64,000 nucleotides of DNA. It comes from Tamarix chinensis. Lineage: Eukaryota; Streptophyta; Magnoliopsida; Caryophyllales; Tamaricaceae. The position numbers and the translations under genes are program-made. Positions 23,303-33,953 of this stretch are shown piece by piece. The notes under the pieces are model-generated. The model searched no databases. It was not told the origin of the DNA and saw only the letters and a list, made by a program, of their open reading frames with translations. The stretch spans positions 31,315,090 through 31,379,089 of the forward strand of contig CM060180.1 in assembly GCA_030549775.1 (NCBI GenBank), written 5' to 3'. Numbering within the stretch: position 1 is the first letter of the stretch; each line of letters opens with the position of its first letter.

Positions 23303-23606
23303 TGTAACACCTCGAATTGATACGACCATGCGGGGTACCTTGGAGCGCTTTTGGATTGATAGGTTGGCCCCACAGATCAACACAAGTCCTTTCAGTGCGT
23401 TTTATCCTCACTCACGCACTTCCCAATAAATTTTCAAAAAATTTCCGAAACTTCCCAGGAGGATCACTCATCCTAAAAATTGCTCCACTGCTAGCACGCT
23501 TAACTGTGGAGTTCTTACGATGGAATTACCAAAAAAATGGTATACCATGTTGATATAAGTAACCAAATCAATCATTATAACACTCCACTCAATTTAGAGT
23601 ATTACA
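23303..23606 (-). repeat. 5' LTR of Cassandra TRIM
   Basis: 304 bp, TG...CA ends on the minus strand. Contains the 5S-like segment in its middle. Confidence 0.85.
23451..23523 (-). promoter_or_regulatory. 5S rRNA-like internal promoter segment in Cassandra LTR
   Basis: The minus strand reads CCATCGTAAGAACTCCACAG, then TTAAGCGTGCT, later AGGATGAGTGATCCTCCTGG and GAAGT. This follows plant 5S rRNA (its ...AACTCCGCAGTTAAGCGTGCT... and ...AGGATGGGTGACC..CTGGGAAGT... parts), so it covers the A-box to C-box region with mutations. It is not a functional 5S gene: it is embedded in the LTR and partly altered. Confidence 0.85.
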
Positions 23607-24821
23607 CATAGGCCTAGTGGGACTAGTCTCTCGAAGCCCGACTTTAGTATGGAACCTTAGTGAGCCTTAAATTAGTTGATAACCATGCACACTAGCCCCT
23701 TATCATAGGTGAATCACATGGGATTCCCTCTCCTATCTTCACCCTCTCTTTTACTCAACCTCATCTTCCTTCTCATTCACCTTAATCTCCTTGATTCCCA
23801 ACACATACTAACACTCTATCTCTTTCTCTCACTTATCTCTATTTTCTCCATTTAACACCCCTTTCCCTAAGTTCCTCAGTGAAAAATCTTGCTACAATAG
23901 TAAGAAAACAAAGAAATAATTATTCAAAATAAAAATTCAGAATATTTAAACAATATCCTATTTATATTCATTAGTATTGTGTTAATGTATGTGAACATGA
24001 TATTATATTTAGTACACATGCATATAAATATAATATTAATGCATATCTAAGGACACTAATATAAACAAAACAAGTACACCCTAAGACACATATTGAAAAT
24101 ACTACTATATGGAGTTAAGTATTGAATAAAATGATATTGTTATAAATAGATAAATATACTATATGCAATTAAATATATTAGCATAAATATCCATAGATAA
24201 TACATACAAAAGTATACTCATTGAATAACATAATTATATTTGATAAGTTATAAGAGTATTATTTATATTATTTTTACATTAACCTTTTTTATAATATTTA
24301 ACATCATAATATAGTTTAGAAACACTAGTTATATATATATTGTTAGCAATTAAGTTAACTATAGAATCAAAATGATCAATGTTTAGATAGAATATTGTTT
24401 CCTTGGTTAACTAGGAACATCGGTTGAGTTTTCATATTTTATGGGCTTTGAAATTTGTTATCTTAATTAACAGAGAATTTAATTTTATCTTAGGCATAAG
24501 AATTAATGGAAATACAAGTGATTTGGAGTAAAGGGTATTATAGGAAATTTTAATTTGAAATATGACCTAACATGAACAAAAAACAAACATCAAAGCCTTA
24601 TAGGGAAGACAACCCTAAAAACTGACCTTATAACTAATTTCCTATGGTGAAAAAATATGAAAAGGAAATCTCAATAAAAAATTATTTGACACAAATTAGG
24701 CAAAAGTGTTCTTTTTATTAGAAATTAATTTATCTTTCAAGTAATTGATGGTCAAATTTTGTTATCTTTGACATTAAGCTTGATTGGTAAATTAATGAAG
24801 AAATTAACAAAATATGAGAAT

Positions 24822-24833
24822 ATACATACATAC

Positions 24834-24866
<33 letters not shown>

Positions 24867-24871
24867 TGTAT
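24822..24871. repeat. (CATA)n/(TATG)n microsatellite, inverted
   Basis: A short CATA run is followed directly by about eight TATG units, so the two halves are complementary and could form a hairpin. Confidence 0.85.
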
Positions 24872-25369
24872 TGTTATGTTCTTTAAAAGGTTTTTATTTT
24901 TCTAAAAACATTGTATAGTAAATTTTGATAAAAATAAAGATAATTTTGATAAAAATAATGATAATTTTGAACTTTTACAAAAGTGATAAATCATATCATC
25001 TAAAATAAATGATTGAGGTGAAAATATATGCCCAATGACTTATCACTGGATTATTAATATAACATTAAATAAAATAAAATTATTACCTCAACACAATGTT
25101 GTTGAGTCCATGCATGATACAACCATATGCACCTACCAAGATGCATATGATACTATTTTGTCTTATACAAAACCATACTCAATACGTGTATTATATATAT
25201 TTGTTTACAAGAATACACATCTAACAAGGACAAAATACATATTATACAAATTTATTTATCATTTATTTTATAAAAAACATATATTATAATTGTAAAAGAA
25301 TCAACATATTTAAAAAGTATATTATTGTTATATAAAGTATGTGCATTCTTATAATAAAAGATGTGTATT

Positions 25370-25640
25370 CTTTTTTATGATGCGTATTTTTATTCACATG
25401 TATACTTATATTTTTTAAGATGTGTATTTATGTATATCTTATAAAATATGTATTTATATATATTCTATAAGATGTGTATTTATATATATATTGTAAAATG
25501 TATAATTATTTATATTATGTAAGATGTGTATTTATAGAATATAAAATATGTATTTATATATTTTCTATAAGATATGTATTTATATATATTCTTTAAGATG
25601 TTTATTCATATACATTTTGTAATATGTGTTTTTATAGTAT
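25370..25640. repeat. AT-rich minisatellite, unit about 30-35 bp
   Basis: Repeats of 'atgtgtatttatatatattctataag' with variants, about eight copies. Confidence 0.7.
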
Positions 25641-25850
25641 ATTAAGATGTATGTTTATATTATGTGAAATGTTTATTTATAATTCAAAAGAAGTATATTT
25701 TATTTAAAAAATATATATAAATATTTTTATAAGATTTATATTCTTTTTGTGCATATGTGTAATTTTAATGAGTGTGAAAGTAATAAAAAACACATAACAC
25801 AATAATATCATATGATTCATATCTACGTATGGTTTTAACTTATAAGACAC

Positions 25851-26563
25851 AATTTACCCAGCACCTCTATTTTCTTACGTTGAATAGTGCTACCAGCTAT
25901 GCTATTGATATCACCCCAAAAAACAGCAGCATTATTCCTTTTAAAAAAATGTTTGGTTCATGCTTAACATGGCATTACGTGTTGGCTGCTCTGTGGGAAT
26001 AATGGGATGCTGGCAATTTGTATTAATTGATGCTGGGAAAAGTACCCTCTTTATCTACGTTATCATCGTGTATGTAGTTGATTCTTGAAAGCCAGTTCCC
26101 CGTCTTTGAACTTTAACGAGATTCTTGATTTCTCCTCGGTTTTATGACTATTTCATATATATTGTTTGCCCAGCATATCGAAGGACTTCCGCAAGCATGT
26201 GTCTCCCCATGAAGTACACACAAGAAGAAGAGGATGTGATGTGCAATTAAGCATGCCTACTTGGTGGATGTTCTGTGCCCAGATCAGTTTGGGAGCCGCA
26301 GGGGCAATATCGCCTTCCGAAGACAAGAAATATTCCAGTGGTAGGATGAAGAAAGAGTATTCCAATTCGCAGTCGATCGAGGGAGGATCACTCTACAGCT
26401 AATAAAGTTACCATCATCGCCATGCTCAAAAGGCTCCCGGACAGTAAGAACTAAGAACAGCATGGTTTCCATCATAGCAAAAGGAATGAAGAAAATTTGA
26501 CCAAACAAGCCTGAAGAAGACAAGACATCATAGTCTTCATTCTCAACAATAAATGATGTCAAC
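25851..26563. other. higher-complexity low-copy segment, possible eroded exons
   Basis: Base composition is more balanced than the flanking repeats and no LTR block is present. Minus-strand frames at 26562-26284 (hydrophobic stretch FFIPFAMMETMLFLVL) and 26365-26153, and a plus frame at 26166-26402, are open for 70-92 codons, but I recognise no family. They may be pieces of an old host gene or chance frames. Confidence 0.35.
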
Positions 26564-26898
26564 TAGAGTTGTAAATGAGCCGAACTAAGCCGAATACCTT
26601 TGGACTCGAGCTCGACTCGTTTAATTAAACGAGTCTAAAATAATATTTGAGCTCAGCTCATTTAACCAAACGAACGAGCCGAGCCGAATTCACAAGCTAA
26701 AGCCATAAAATAAACCAAGCCTTACTTTTTTTTAGTTCGGACTCGACTCGTTTAATAAACGAACCCAAAAGTAAGACTCAGATTCGGCTCATTTAATTAA
26801 ACAAACAAGCCAAAATGAGTTTTTAACGAGTCAAACCGAACTTTTAACGAGTTAGGCCGATCCGAATACCGAACTGGCTTACCTCATTTACATCTTTA
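26564..26898. mobile_element. hAT-type MITE (335 bp)
   Basis: Terminal inverted repeats TAGAGTTGTAAATGAG (left) and, on the other strand, TAAAGATGTAAATGAG (right) match at 14 of 16 positions. Flanks are ATGTCAAC (26556-26563) and GTGCCAAC (26899-26906), an 8-bp target duplication with two differences, the size made by hAT transposases. Subterminal GAGCCGAAC/GACTCG-like motifs occur on both sides. No coding capacity. Confidence 0.8.
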
Positions 26899-27900
26899 GT
26901 GCCAACAAAGGAATGAAATGCAAGGGCGCATTCTCTAGAAAATATAGGCATACCTTCCGTATCATATCCTATAGGTCTGGAGTAGATTTTCATCCAGCAA
27001 GAGATGACCTAACCTGCATCAAGTTCAACATCACACGCAGAACATTCCATACCCCAATTACAACCATGGATGACCGCATAGAAATCATCATGAGGAATCA
27101 TGTGGCCTCTGAAGCAAGGGCAATGGTGAATCCTTTTAAGTATAGTATGCTGCACAGAGCTAATGAATGGGATCAAGATATAAGAATATTCAGTAAGAAC
27201 CACATGATTATCGACCTCACAATGCTGCTGCTGAGCTGTGGAATGGATGAGCACGCCTGTTAGATTCAGCAGAGTTGATTTTACTGACTTTAACTCTCAT
27301 GGAAGTTAACAAGTTTTACAGCAGCACCACAAGAGGTTCTTGGAGGGTGATGATAATGATGGTGGTTATCTTGCTTTTGGGATTAAAGAGGTTTTACGTC
27401 CTAGGCTCATTCTACAGCTCCAGGTAGTTAAATCTGCCTGCCTACCAGTTACACTAGACGCGACAGATTTTGTGCAAAACAGCTCTTTAAATATTGATTG
27501 TACCCTGAAATAAGAGATACAAGGACAGGTTTCATCTAGTAGAACGATGAATTTCAATGGCTTTTGAGATGAGAGGTTTCTTCAGACTAGTCAAACGATC
27601 ACATATCAGTAGTCATGTCATACATGCCATAAACATCTCTTTATTCAGATTATTCAGATTTGGGGGAAACAACGAAAAACAATCTCCTTGTCTTTTTTGG
27701 ATATTTCCCCGCCTCTTTCTGGTTGAGGCCAATCATGTCCTTACCATGTTAGTCCAATAGATTAAAATCAAACATCAATAGGCTCAACCTAAACTAAAGG
27801 TAAAGCAACATCATCCCTTGTTTTATACTAGTAGTTATAGGAGAATTCAGTACTAGCTACTAATAGAATAACCGTAACAGGTCTTGAATGTGGTAACTAA
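26899..27900. other. low-copy segment right of the MITE, no gene assigned
   Basis: Continues the low-copy region. The frame at 26913-27263 (plus, 116 codons) and its antisense 27254-27009 (81 codons) are the longest. The antisense frame ends beside a GT that could be a splice donor. A further minus frame lies at 27557-27366. None matches a family I know; lncRNA, decayed gene and chance remain possible. Confidence 0.3.
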
Positions 27901-28143
27901 GAGTCGGATTGCATAGATAGAATAATAGAAGTGGTTCATATTTCATATATTCATTCAAACAACGAGCAAGACAACATGAATCCTTTTCAACGGCATCCTA
28001 ACAATGAAAGGTAAGTTCCATCCCCACCCTCCGTCAGCTCATATACAAACGGGATACCCGATACCCTAACAAAGTACCAGCGGACATGAGCCGCTACTTG
28101 CTACTATATATATATAGCTGAAACATCATAGCAAGTAACAAAG

Positions 28144-29463
28144 TCATCTTCTTTCACTAACCCGGCTCAAGTGCAGCGCGAGTACATCTCTAATCCTTCG
28201 CGCACTCTCATCTACTACTCCCTCATAAACTGCAACCTCTTGCTCTTCCAAACACACAATGTCGCCATCTAGCATAATCTCCCCATGCTTGATCAAGAAA
28301 TTATAGAGCAGGCAACCGGTGATAATAATGAAGGGAAAGAGCTCAACACATTCTTCCTTACATGGCCTTCGTAGAAGACGCCATTGTGCCCGGACTCTCA
28401 TGAATGCCGTGCGTAGCAACCCCATCGCACGCTTATGTACATTATTGAACGATATTTCCAATGAACTCAAATCATACCCATCACCCATCTTATGATAAGG
28501 TGTAATGAGCCAAGGCAAAAGTGGGTAACACGAAGCACCTAGTATGTATTGAGGAACCAAATTGCCATCAATCAGCTCAAATGAAGCTCCATTCAATAAG
28601 TCTTTTGATTCTTCCACACCTGTGAACAATTTAGTCTGTCTCAAAACTGTGTCTGGTTTCATAGTACTAGGCCAACCAGCAGAGACATCCAAAAATCTAC
28701 CTTCTGAATCAACTAGTGCTTGAACAATCAAATGCCCATTTTTCCCCAAAAATTCCCCTTCGACAGGGAATGGCTCAACTCCTAAAACACCACAACAATT
28801 GGGAAGCGAAATCCACCCAAAACCCAGCACAATTTTCTCCGTATCAGATCTGGACTCGAATAAATGGCCCAGATGATTGCAAATTAACTTACACACTGCG
28901 TAAAATGCACGACAAGCATCGGGTGCACTAAGGCCAAAGCGGCGGCCGACGGCTGCATAGGACGCCGCATGGCCCAGGCGGTAAAGGGCTGCACCGAGGG
29001 CATAATTAGGAGGAATGGAAGGAAAAAAGGAGTGGAGACCAGATGAGAGAGTACAGAGGAGGAGGGAGAAAGTGGGTCTCGACATTCTGAAGCAGTGCAG
29101 CCAACGGGGGTCGTAATCGGCGGAAGCGGATAAGAGGAAACGGTGGAACCAGCAGTTAGTGACGGAATTGGTGGTGATGGTGGGAGGAGGGATGGAGGGC
29201 GGAATAACTGGTTTTGCGTGGAGAAGAGAGGCCAGTTTCGAGAGAGATCGAAAGGTGTCGGAGAGGGTTGATTCGAGGGTTAATGCGTGAGATGGGAGGA
29301 GTAGAAGATCAGAGTGGCAGAGGAAGGAGTAGGTGGTGGAGACAACAGAGTTCACGGAGGAGATGATGTCGGGGAGCACAATGTGATGGTGATTCTCTGT
29401 TGGTTCAGACTTGCTCTCAGTGCCGCCGCAGTTCGTATTGTCGCCGCCGACTCTGGCCGCCAT
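28144..29463 (-). CDS. ALP1-like protein, domesticated PIF/Harbinger transposase
   Basis: Intronless 439-residue protein. The start is ATG at 29463-29461 (context AAATATGG, A at -3 and G at +4). The frame is open a little further upstream but only from a TTG. A helix-rich region (about residues 125-200, with YALGAALYRLGHAASYAAVG and DACRAFYAVCKLI) is typical of plant PIF/Harbinger-derived proteins. The DDE_Tnp_4-like domain spans about 224-390 (VQALVDSEGRFLDVSAGWPS, YPLLPWLITPY, LLYNFLIKHG). Catalytic residues look lost: the usual DGxH acid is replaced around 229-231 (VEP), Asp271 is kept, the Asp before YPL is Ala310, and the Glu of the VERAFG-like helix is Arg351. Intact frame plus a dead triad indicates a host gene, as for Arabidopsis ALP1, which acts against Polycomb silencing. 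Whether this orthologue does the same is unknown. It most resembles the At3g19120-type clade from memory, not verified. Confidence 0.88.
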   Translation of the reverse strand: MAARVGGDNTNCGGTESKSEPTENHHHIVLPDIISSVNSVVSTTYSFLCHSDLLLLPSHALTLESTLSDTFRSLSKLASLLHAKPVIPPSIPPPTITTNSVTNCWFHRFLLSASADYDPRWLHCFRMSRPTFSLLLCTLSSGLHSFFPSIPPNYALGAALYRLGHAASYAAVGRRFGLSAPDACRAFYAVCKLICNHLGHLFESRSDTEKIVLGFGWISLPNCCGVLGVEPFPVEGEFLGKNGHLIVQALVDSEGRFLDVSAGWPSTMKPDTVLRQTKLFTGVEESKDLLNGASFELIDGNLVPQYILGASCYPLLPWLITPYHKMGDGYDLSSLEISFNNVHKRAMGLLRTAFMRVRAQWRLLRRPCKEECVELFPFIIITGCLLYNFLIKHGEIMLDGDIVCLEEQEVAVYEGVVDESARRIRDVLALHLSRVSERR

Positions 29464-29640
29464 ATTTCGGACATAGACTTTTGCTGCTCGAGGGAGCGCG
29501 ATCTTACAGATTTTTCTAATGGAATAGGCCGCAGGTGTGGCAATCAAACGCTTTCGACTGCCTCATCAGCCACCAGACCGGAAGTATTTTAACATACCAG
29601 TGAGTGAGTGAGCGAGCGAGCGAGGGACTTTACTTGCTAA
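29464..29640 (-). promoter_or_regulatory. short upstream region of the ALP1-like gene
   Basis: Only 177 bp separate the ATG from the hAT insertion. It includes a (GAGT)(GAGC) purine microsatellite at about 29601-29627, a type common in plant core promoters. No clear TATA box was found here, so the promoter may extend into or beyond the hAT element. Confidence 0.4.
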
Positions 29641-31802
29641 TAGAGCTGGCAAAACCCGACTCGACCCGCCCAATCCGATCCGATCCAAGCGAAATTCGAT
29701 CCGTTACGATCCGAAAAATTTAGCAATCCGATCCGATTCGATTCTACCCGACAATGATCCGACCCGGCACTGACCTGATAATAATCAACCCGATTCGATC
29801 CGATTTCAATCCGCGATCGTTATTGATCCGACCCGATAGCGACCTGACCCGTCATTGACCCGACCCGATAGTGACCCGATCCGATATTGACCAGACTCGC
29901 TTTGACCCGACCCGACCCAACGTTGACCCGACCCGACAATCACCCGATCTGACCCAATATTAACCTAATCAGACATCAAAATATATTATAATAATAATAA
30001 TAAATTACATATATTTTATTATTCATTTAAAGCTTTTAAAAAATATAGTATTTTATAAATTGTACTTATTTTTCATAATTTTACCCTAGACATTCTTATT
30101 TATTAATGATATCCTAATAAGATATATTATTAATAAATAAAAAATCAAAATAAAAAAGACAAACATCCAGTTATAATCCTATAAAATGATTTTCAAAACG
30201 TGTTCATTACATCTACTAATCCACCTATTTGAAGAAACTCTTAATAGAAGAGTATAATAGTATGATTTATTAGTTATCAATTTATCACTTATCACCTACA
30301 AAATCCAACAAATAATAACTATACCCCGTATCAAGAGTATCTCACGTTACAACCCTAAATTTAAAGTTTTAGTTATATTTTTTCTTTTAATATTATTAAT
30401 TTACTTTAAATATAATTTAGTATTCTACGTTCATCAATTTTAAATTTACAATATCTAATTATTTTTGTTAATTATCATATTAATATTTATATTTTACATT
30501 ATTTAATTTTTAATTTATATGAATATATATATAATAATTAATAATTAATGAATATATATAAAATTATTATTTAATTTAAATTATGTTTAAAATAACTTAT
30601 TATATCTTTTTACTATAATAATAATAATTAATAAAAATATTACAATAAAAATATAAATATAATAATGTTAATAAAATAAATACAACTAGAGAAATTAATA
30701 AGATAAATTATATAGAGAAATTAATATGAAAAAAAAAAGATAGAATAAATGATATAAAAATTATTGGATAAAAAAATAATACTTTTGTAGGTAAATTTTT
30801 TTACTGTTAATATTAACCGTGTTATATATATATATATTCTAACATTATAAATTGAGCTAAAAATATATTAAAAAGTATCAAAAAATCCACGTACCGCAAG
30901 TATGGATCAAGAACTTGAAATTTTTTAAGCACACAAAATTTGTGGGTAAATTTTTTTCCCATAATTACAATTCTAAATTTAAAGTCCCTAAATTTAAATT
31001 TAGAATATATTTTTTTTACACCAGATGCTCTAAATAAATATTAAATTGGTCAAACTATATTATTATTTTTAATTCTTTATCTGCAATATTAATCTTATGA
31101 TTGTCTGTCTCTAATATTTATGATTTATGAAATGATAATTACTTAGGCTCGAATATGAGTAAACCCGTCAAAACTCGACCCATTAAGTTAACCCGTAACT
31201 AATTGAATTCAACCCGTCAAATTGTATGAAATGAGTCAAATGACCCCACCCATCAATTTAACTCGAAACAACTCGGACATAACTAACCCGTCATATTATA
31301 TTATTACATGAAAATATGAAATGACCTGAACCGGCCGAAGCTACCTACTCACGTGAACTAGAAAATGACCTGAAACCAACCCGACCCTACCACCAGTCAA
31401 GTTAACCCGAAATTATCCGAATCCGAGTTTTCTTAACTCGAATAGCCGGACCTAACCCGACCCGACAAATTAACCCGAAATGACCCGGAACCGAAATGAC
31501 CCGACCCGAAACCGACCCAACCCAACAAATTGATGCGAAATGACCCGACCTGCAACCGACCCGACCCGACAAATTGACCCAAAATGACCCGACCCGTTAA
31601 TGACCTGACCCGACCCGCACCGACCCGACAAATTGACCCGAAATGACCCGACCTGTTAATGACCCGACCCGACCCGCCAAATTGATTGACCCGAAATGAC
31701 CCCCGACCCGACCCGACCCGTAATAGTCAAATGACCCGCTATGACCCGACCCGTTAATGACCCGACCCGAACCCGACCCGCCCGACCCGATTGCCACCTC
31801 TA
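29641..31802. mobile_element. non-autonomous hAT element (2,162 bp)
   Basis: Left end TAGAGCTGGCAA and right end (other strand) TAGAGGTGGCAA are inverted repeats with one mismatch. Flanks CTTGCTAA (29633-29640) and CTTGCTGA (31803-31810) form an 8-bp target duplication with one difference. Both subterminal zones are packed with CCGACCCG/CCCGAAATGACC motifs (29660-29960 and 31150-31790), typical hAT subterminal repeats. The core (29970-31140) is AT-rich, and no transposase frame or BED/dimerisation domain is visible. Movement would depend on a hAT transposase elsewhere. Confidence 0.88.
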
Positions 31803-31810
31803 CTTGCTGA

Positions 31811-32493
31811 TAGAAATTAAATTATTATACTGATTCGAATTACTTTAATTATTTTATATTAAAAAAATTAGTATTATTTCACACTTAAAATAAAAGGTGA
31901 TATAATTTGATCCTAATTTCCCGTATAAAAATGCTAAAGTCTTCTTTATTAAACTCTGAAAGAAATTATAATAGTTTAATCTTCATTTGATTTTTTTTTA
32001 TTTTTAATAGTTACTTTTTAAAATAAAATTATTTTATTTAAAAAAATATATGTTTATTTTTACTTTATTTATAAAAGCGATTAATACTAAAAAAATATTT
32101 ATTGTATCTTATTAGTATTTAGTTTTTATTTTTGTACATAATTGCCTTTTATTTTCCATCTTTCATTTTTATCTTCTTATACCTATATTTTTTGTAATAA
32201 TTATTATTTAATTTTTTAATATTAAATATTAAAAATATATAAAAATTAACAAATTAAAAAATATTAAATATTTCTAAAATTATTTTTAAAAATCTTATGA
32301 AATCCAAAAACATAAAAAAAAGGCTTGAAATTTTCTAAAATATTCTAAAACTTTTATTAAAAAAAATGGACAATCACTAAATAAATTTTATAAAAGTTAC
32401 TAACATCTTATACGTAGATAGGGATATAATCAAAATTTATATTATGAAATGAGCATTCTTACATTCATAACAAACATAATAAAAACAAATAGC
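31811..32493. other. AT-rich intergenic sequence
   Basis: Very AT-rich, no frame or motif recognised. Probably the 3' flank or tail of the Harbinger element at 32494-33027. Confidence 0.3.
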
Positions 32494-33027
32494 TCAACAA
32501 GGAACATGATAAATATCATTTGCAATTCTATACCGTACCATTTTTATTTCTCTAGTAGTTCTACCTTCTCCATGTTATCCAACATCCCTATTCTTAGTTA
32601 TTTCTTCATGTAAAAATAATCAAATAATATATCATCCCTTATATTCAACCTAATAAAATTATAGATTGACATTGTTGCAATGACAATGAACATTTGTTGT
32701 TCCAAACTATAATTTATCATTTGCTTTAAGATATGAAAACGAACCTTCAAAACATAAAAGTAACACTCAATCACATTTCGTACCGAAGAGTATAAATGAT
32801 TAAATAACTCCTCGTTTTCTTGCCAACCACCAACTCTTTGAAAATCATATATATGATACCTTATGTCCTTGAATGAAATAAGATAGCCTAACATATAGGG
32901 TTAACCCGAATCAACCACATAATATTTACCTCCACAAAATGTAAGTTCATCTTATACAATTATAATATTTTATACATAATATATAAGTTAATTTTATATT
33001 TACCTCAAAGAGGATAATGAAAGTTTT
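32494..33027 (-). pseudogene. PIF/Harbinger transposase, C-terminal half, decayed
   Basis: On the minus strand, 32929-32905 encodes GKYYVVDSG (catalytic Asp present). An in-frame stop at 32903-32901 replaces the Tyr normally following. Then come LISFKDIRYHIYDF, LFNHLYSSVRNVIECYF (catalytic Glu of the VIE motif present), HILKQM, FIVIATMSIYNFIRLN and DDILFDYF. A frame change near 32560-32600 leads to a proper C-terminus REIKMVRYRIANDIYHVPC and a stop at 32496. This is the DDE domain of a HARBI1/PIF-type transposase. The preceding coding sequence (NKNFHYPL) crosses the 5-bp duplication of LTR A and resumes at 42746-42771, so LTR A split it. Unlike the ALP1-like gene it keeps catalytic residues but is plainly dead. 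Confidence 0.85.
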
Positions 33028-33953
33028 TGTAATATCCCAAAATTTTAAAACCTAAAATTTAATAATTAACCCCTTTATTTGGAGTAATTTAATTATTTTG
33101 TGGACCTTTGATTTATAAAAATGGATAGGATTGTTTAATAAATTAAGATAGATATTTTATTATTTTATCATACTCTTTTTATTTAAATAATTTTTCAAAC
33201 CCATATTTTACTGAAATTATCCTCTTAAATTGATTCCTTAAATTTTAATTAATTAATTTATTAAAATAATTTATCCATCTAAATAATTAAATACCCTAAT
33301 TCTAAAAATTATTTTATTTTTATTCCCCCTTTTTTCCTTTCTTTTCCCTTCCTTTTTTCCTTTTTCTTCCTCCTAAGGCCATCCGGCCTGCTTCTCCCCC
33401 CCTACTGGGCTGCTGGCCCTCTTTCTTTCCTCCCTTTGCGGTCTAGCCCAACGCCCCCTCTTTCTTTTCTTCTTCTTTCCTCCCCCGGTTGGGCCAGCCC
33501 AACCCTCCTTTTTTTATTTCTTCTCCCTTGCGCGCAGGTCAGCCTGCCTTCCTTTCTTCCCCACCCCACTTGCCTCCCTTCTTTTTCTTCCCCTCTCCTT
33601 CCTTCTTCACCCGACGAACCAAACGCCCCTCCCACATGTCTGCAACTAGTCCCCTACAGCCCTACTCTCTCCCTCTCTCCCCCATCCCTTTCCCTTCCAT
33701 TTTCAACCATGCACAACCCCCCTCGCATGCCTCTTTTCTTTCCTTTTCCTCCTCTCCTTCTCCTTGCCATCTTCCTTGACCCCTTGTAGCCTCCAACCAC
33801 CCTGCTCGAGCCATGCCTGCCATCTTTCCCTCTTCCTTTTCTTCTCCTATGCTCTATCTCCTTCCCCCTCGAGTCCCTTCTACCCCTGTAGAACCTCTCT
33901 TTTTCTTTCTTTCCTTCTCCTCCCATCTCCCTTGTTTTTGTGTCGCCACCATC
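33028..33953 (+). mobile_element. LTR A, first part (whole unit 33028-42745, 4,977 bp without B)
   Basis: It starts TGTAATATCCC. The complete unit ends GGGGTATTATA at 42745, and both sides carry GTTTT (33023-33027 and 42746-42750), a perfect 5-bp duplication. It is in plus orientation, the same family as LTR-1 and LTR-2. This part holds the AT-rich start and a pyrimidine-rich tract (about 33320-33950), interrupted by LTR B at 33954. Confidence 0.9.

Larger units (their letters stand above)
23048..23606 (-). mobile_element. Cassandra-type TRIM retrotransposon, 3' LTR truncated
   Basis: On the minus strand: a 304-bp LTR (23606-23303) with TGTAATACTC...GGTGTTACA ends, then AA, then the primer site TGGTATCAGAGC (23300-23289), identical to the site for initiator-Met tRNA. 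A ~130-bp internal region without coding capacity follows, then a purine run (GAGTGGGGGTGAA, about 23168-23156). The second LTR begins TGTAATACCCTAAATTGAG (23155 downward) and is cut off near 23048. The LTR carries a 5S rRNA-like segment (separate entry), the hallmark of Cassandra TRIMs. These are non-autonomous elements mobilised by other LTR retrotransposons. The two LTR copies are recognisably the same but diverged. Confidence 0.9.
23607..25850. other. AT-rich intergenic DNA with simple repeats
   Basis: No gene seen. Contains a TATG/CATA microsatellite (24822-24871) and an AT-rich minisatellite (about 25370-25640). The frame at 25035-25289 is AT-driven and resembles nothing known. Confidence 0.4.

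Noticed and set aside
23451..23523. 5S rRNA gene
   Set aside because: Only part of 5S is present, with mutations, inside a TRIM LTR; annotated as Cassandra instead.
29464..29547. N-terminal extension of the ALP1-like protein
   Set aside because: The longer frame begins with TTG; the first ATG in good context is at 29463.
31150..31790. Telomere-like or satellite (ACCCG)n array
   Set aside because: Sequence is CCGACCCG with CCCGAAATGACC, not the plant telomere TTTAGGG, and it is confined between hAT terminal repeats and an 8-bp duplication.
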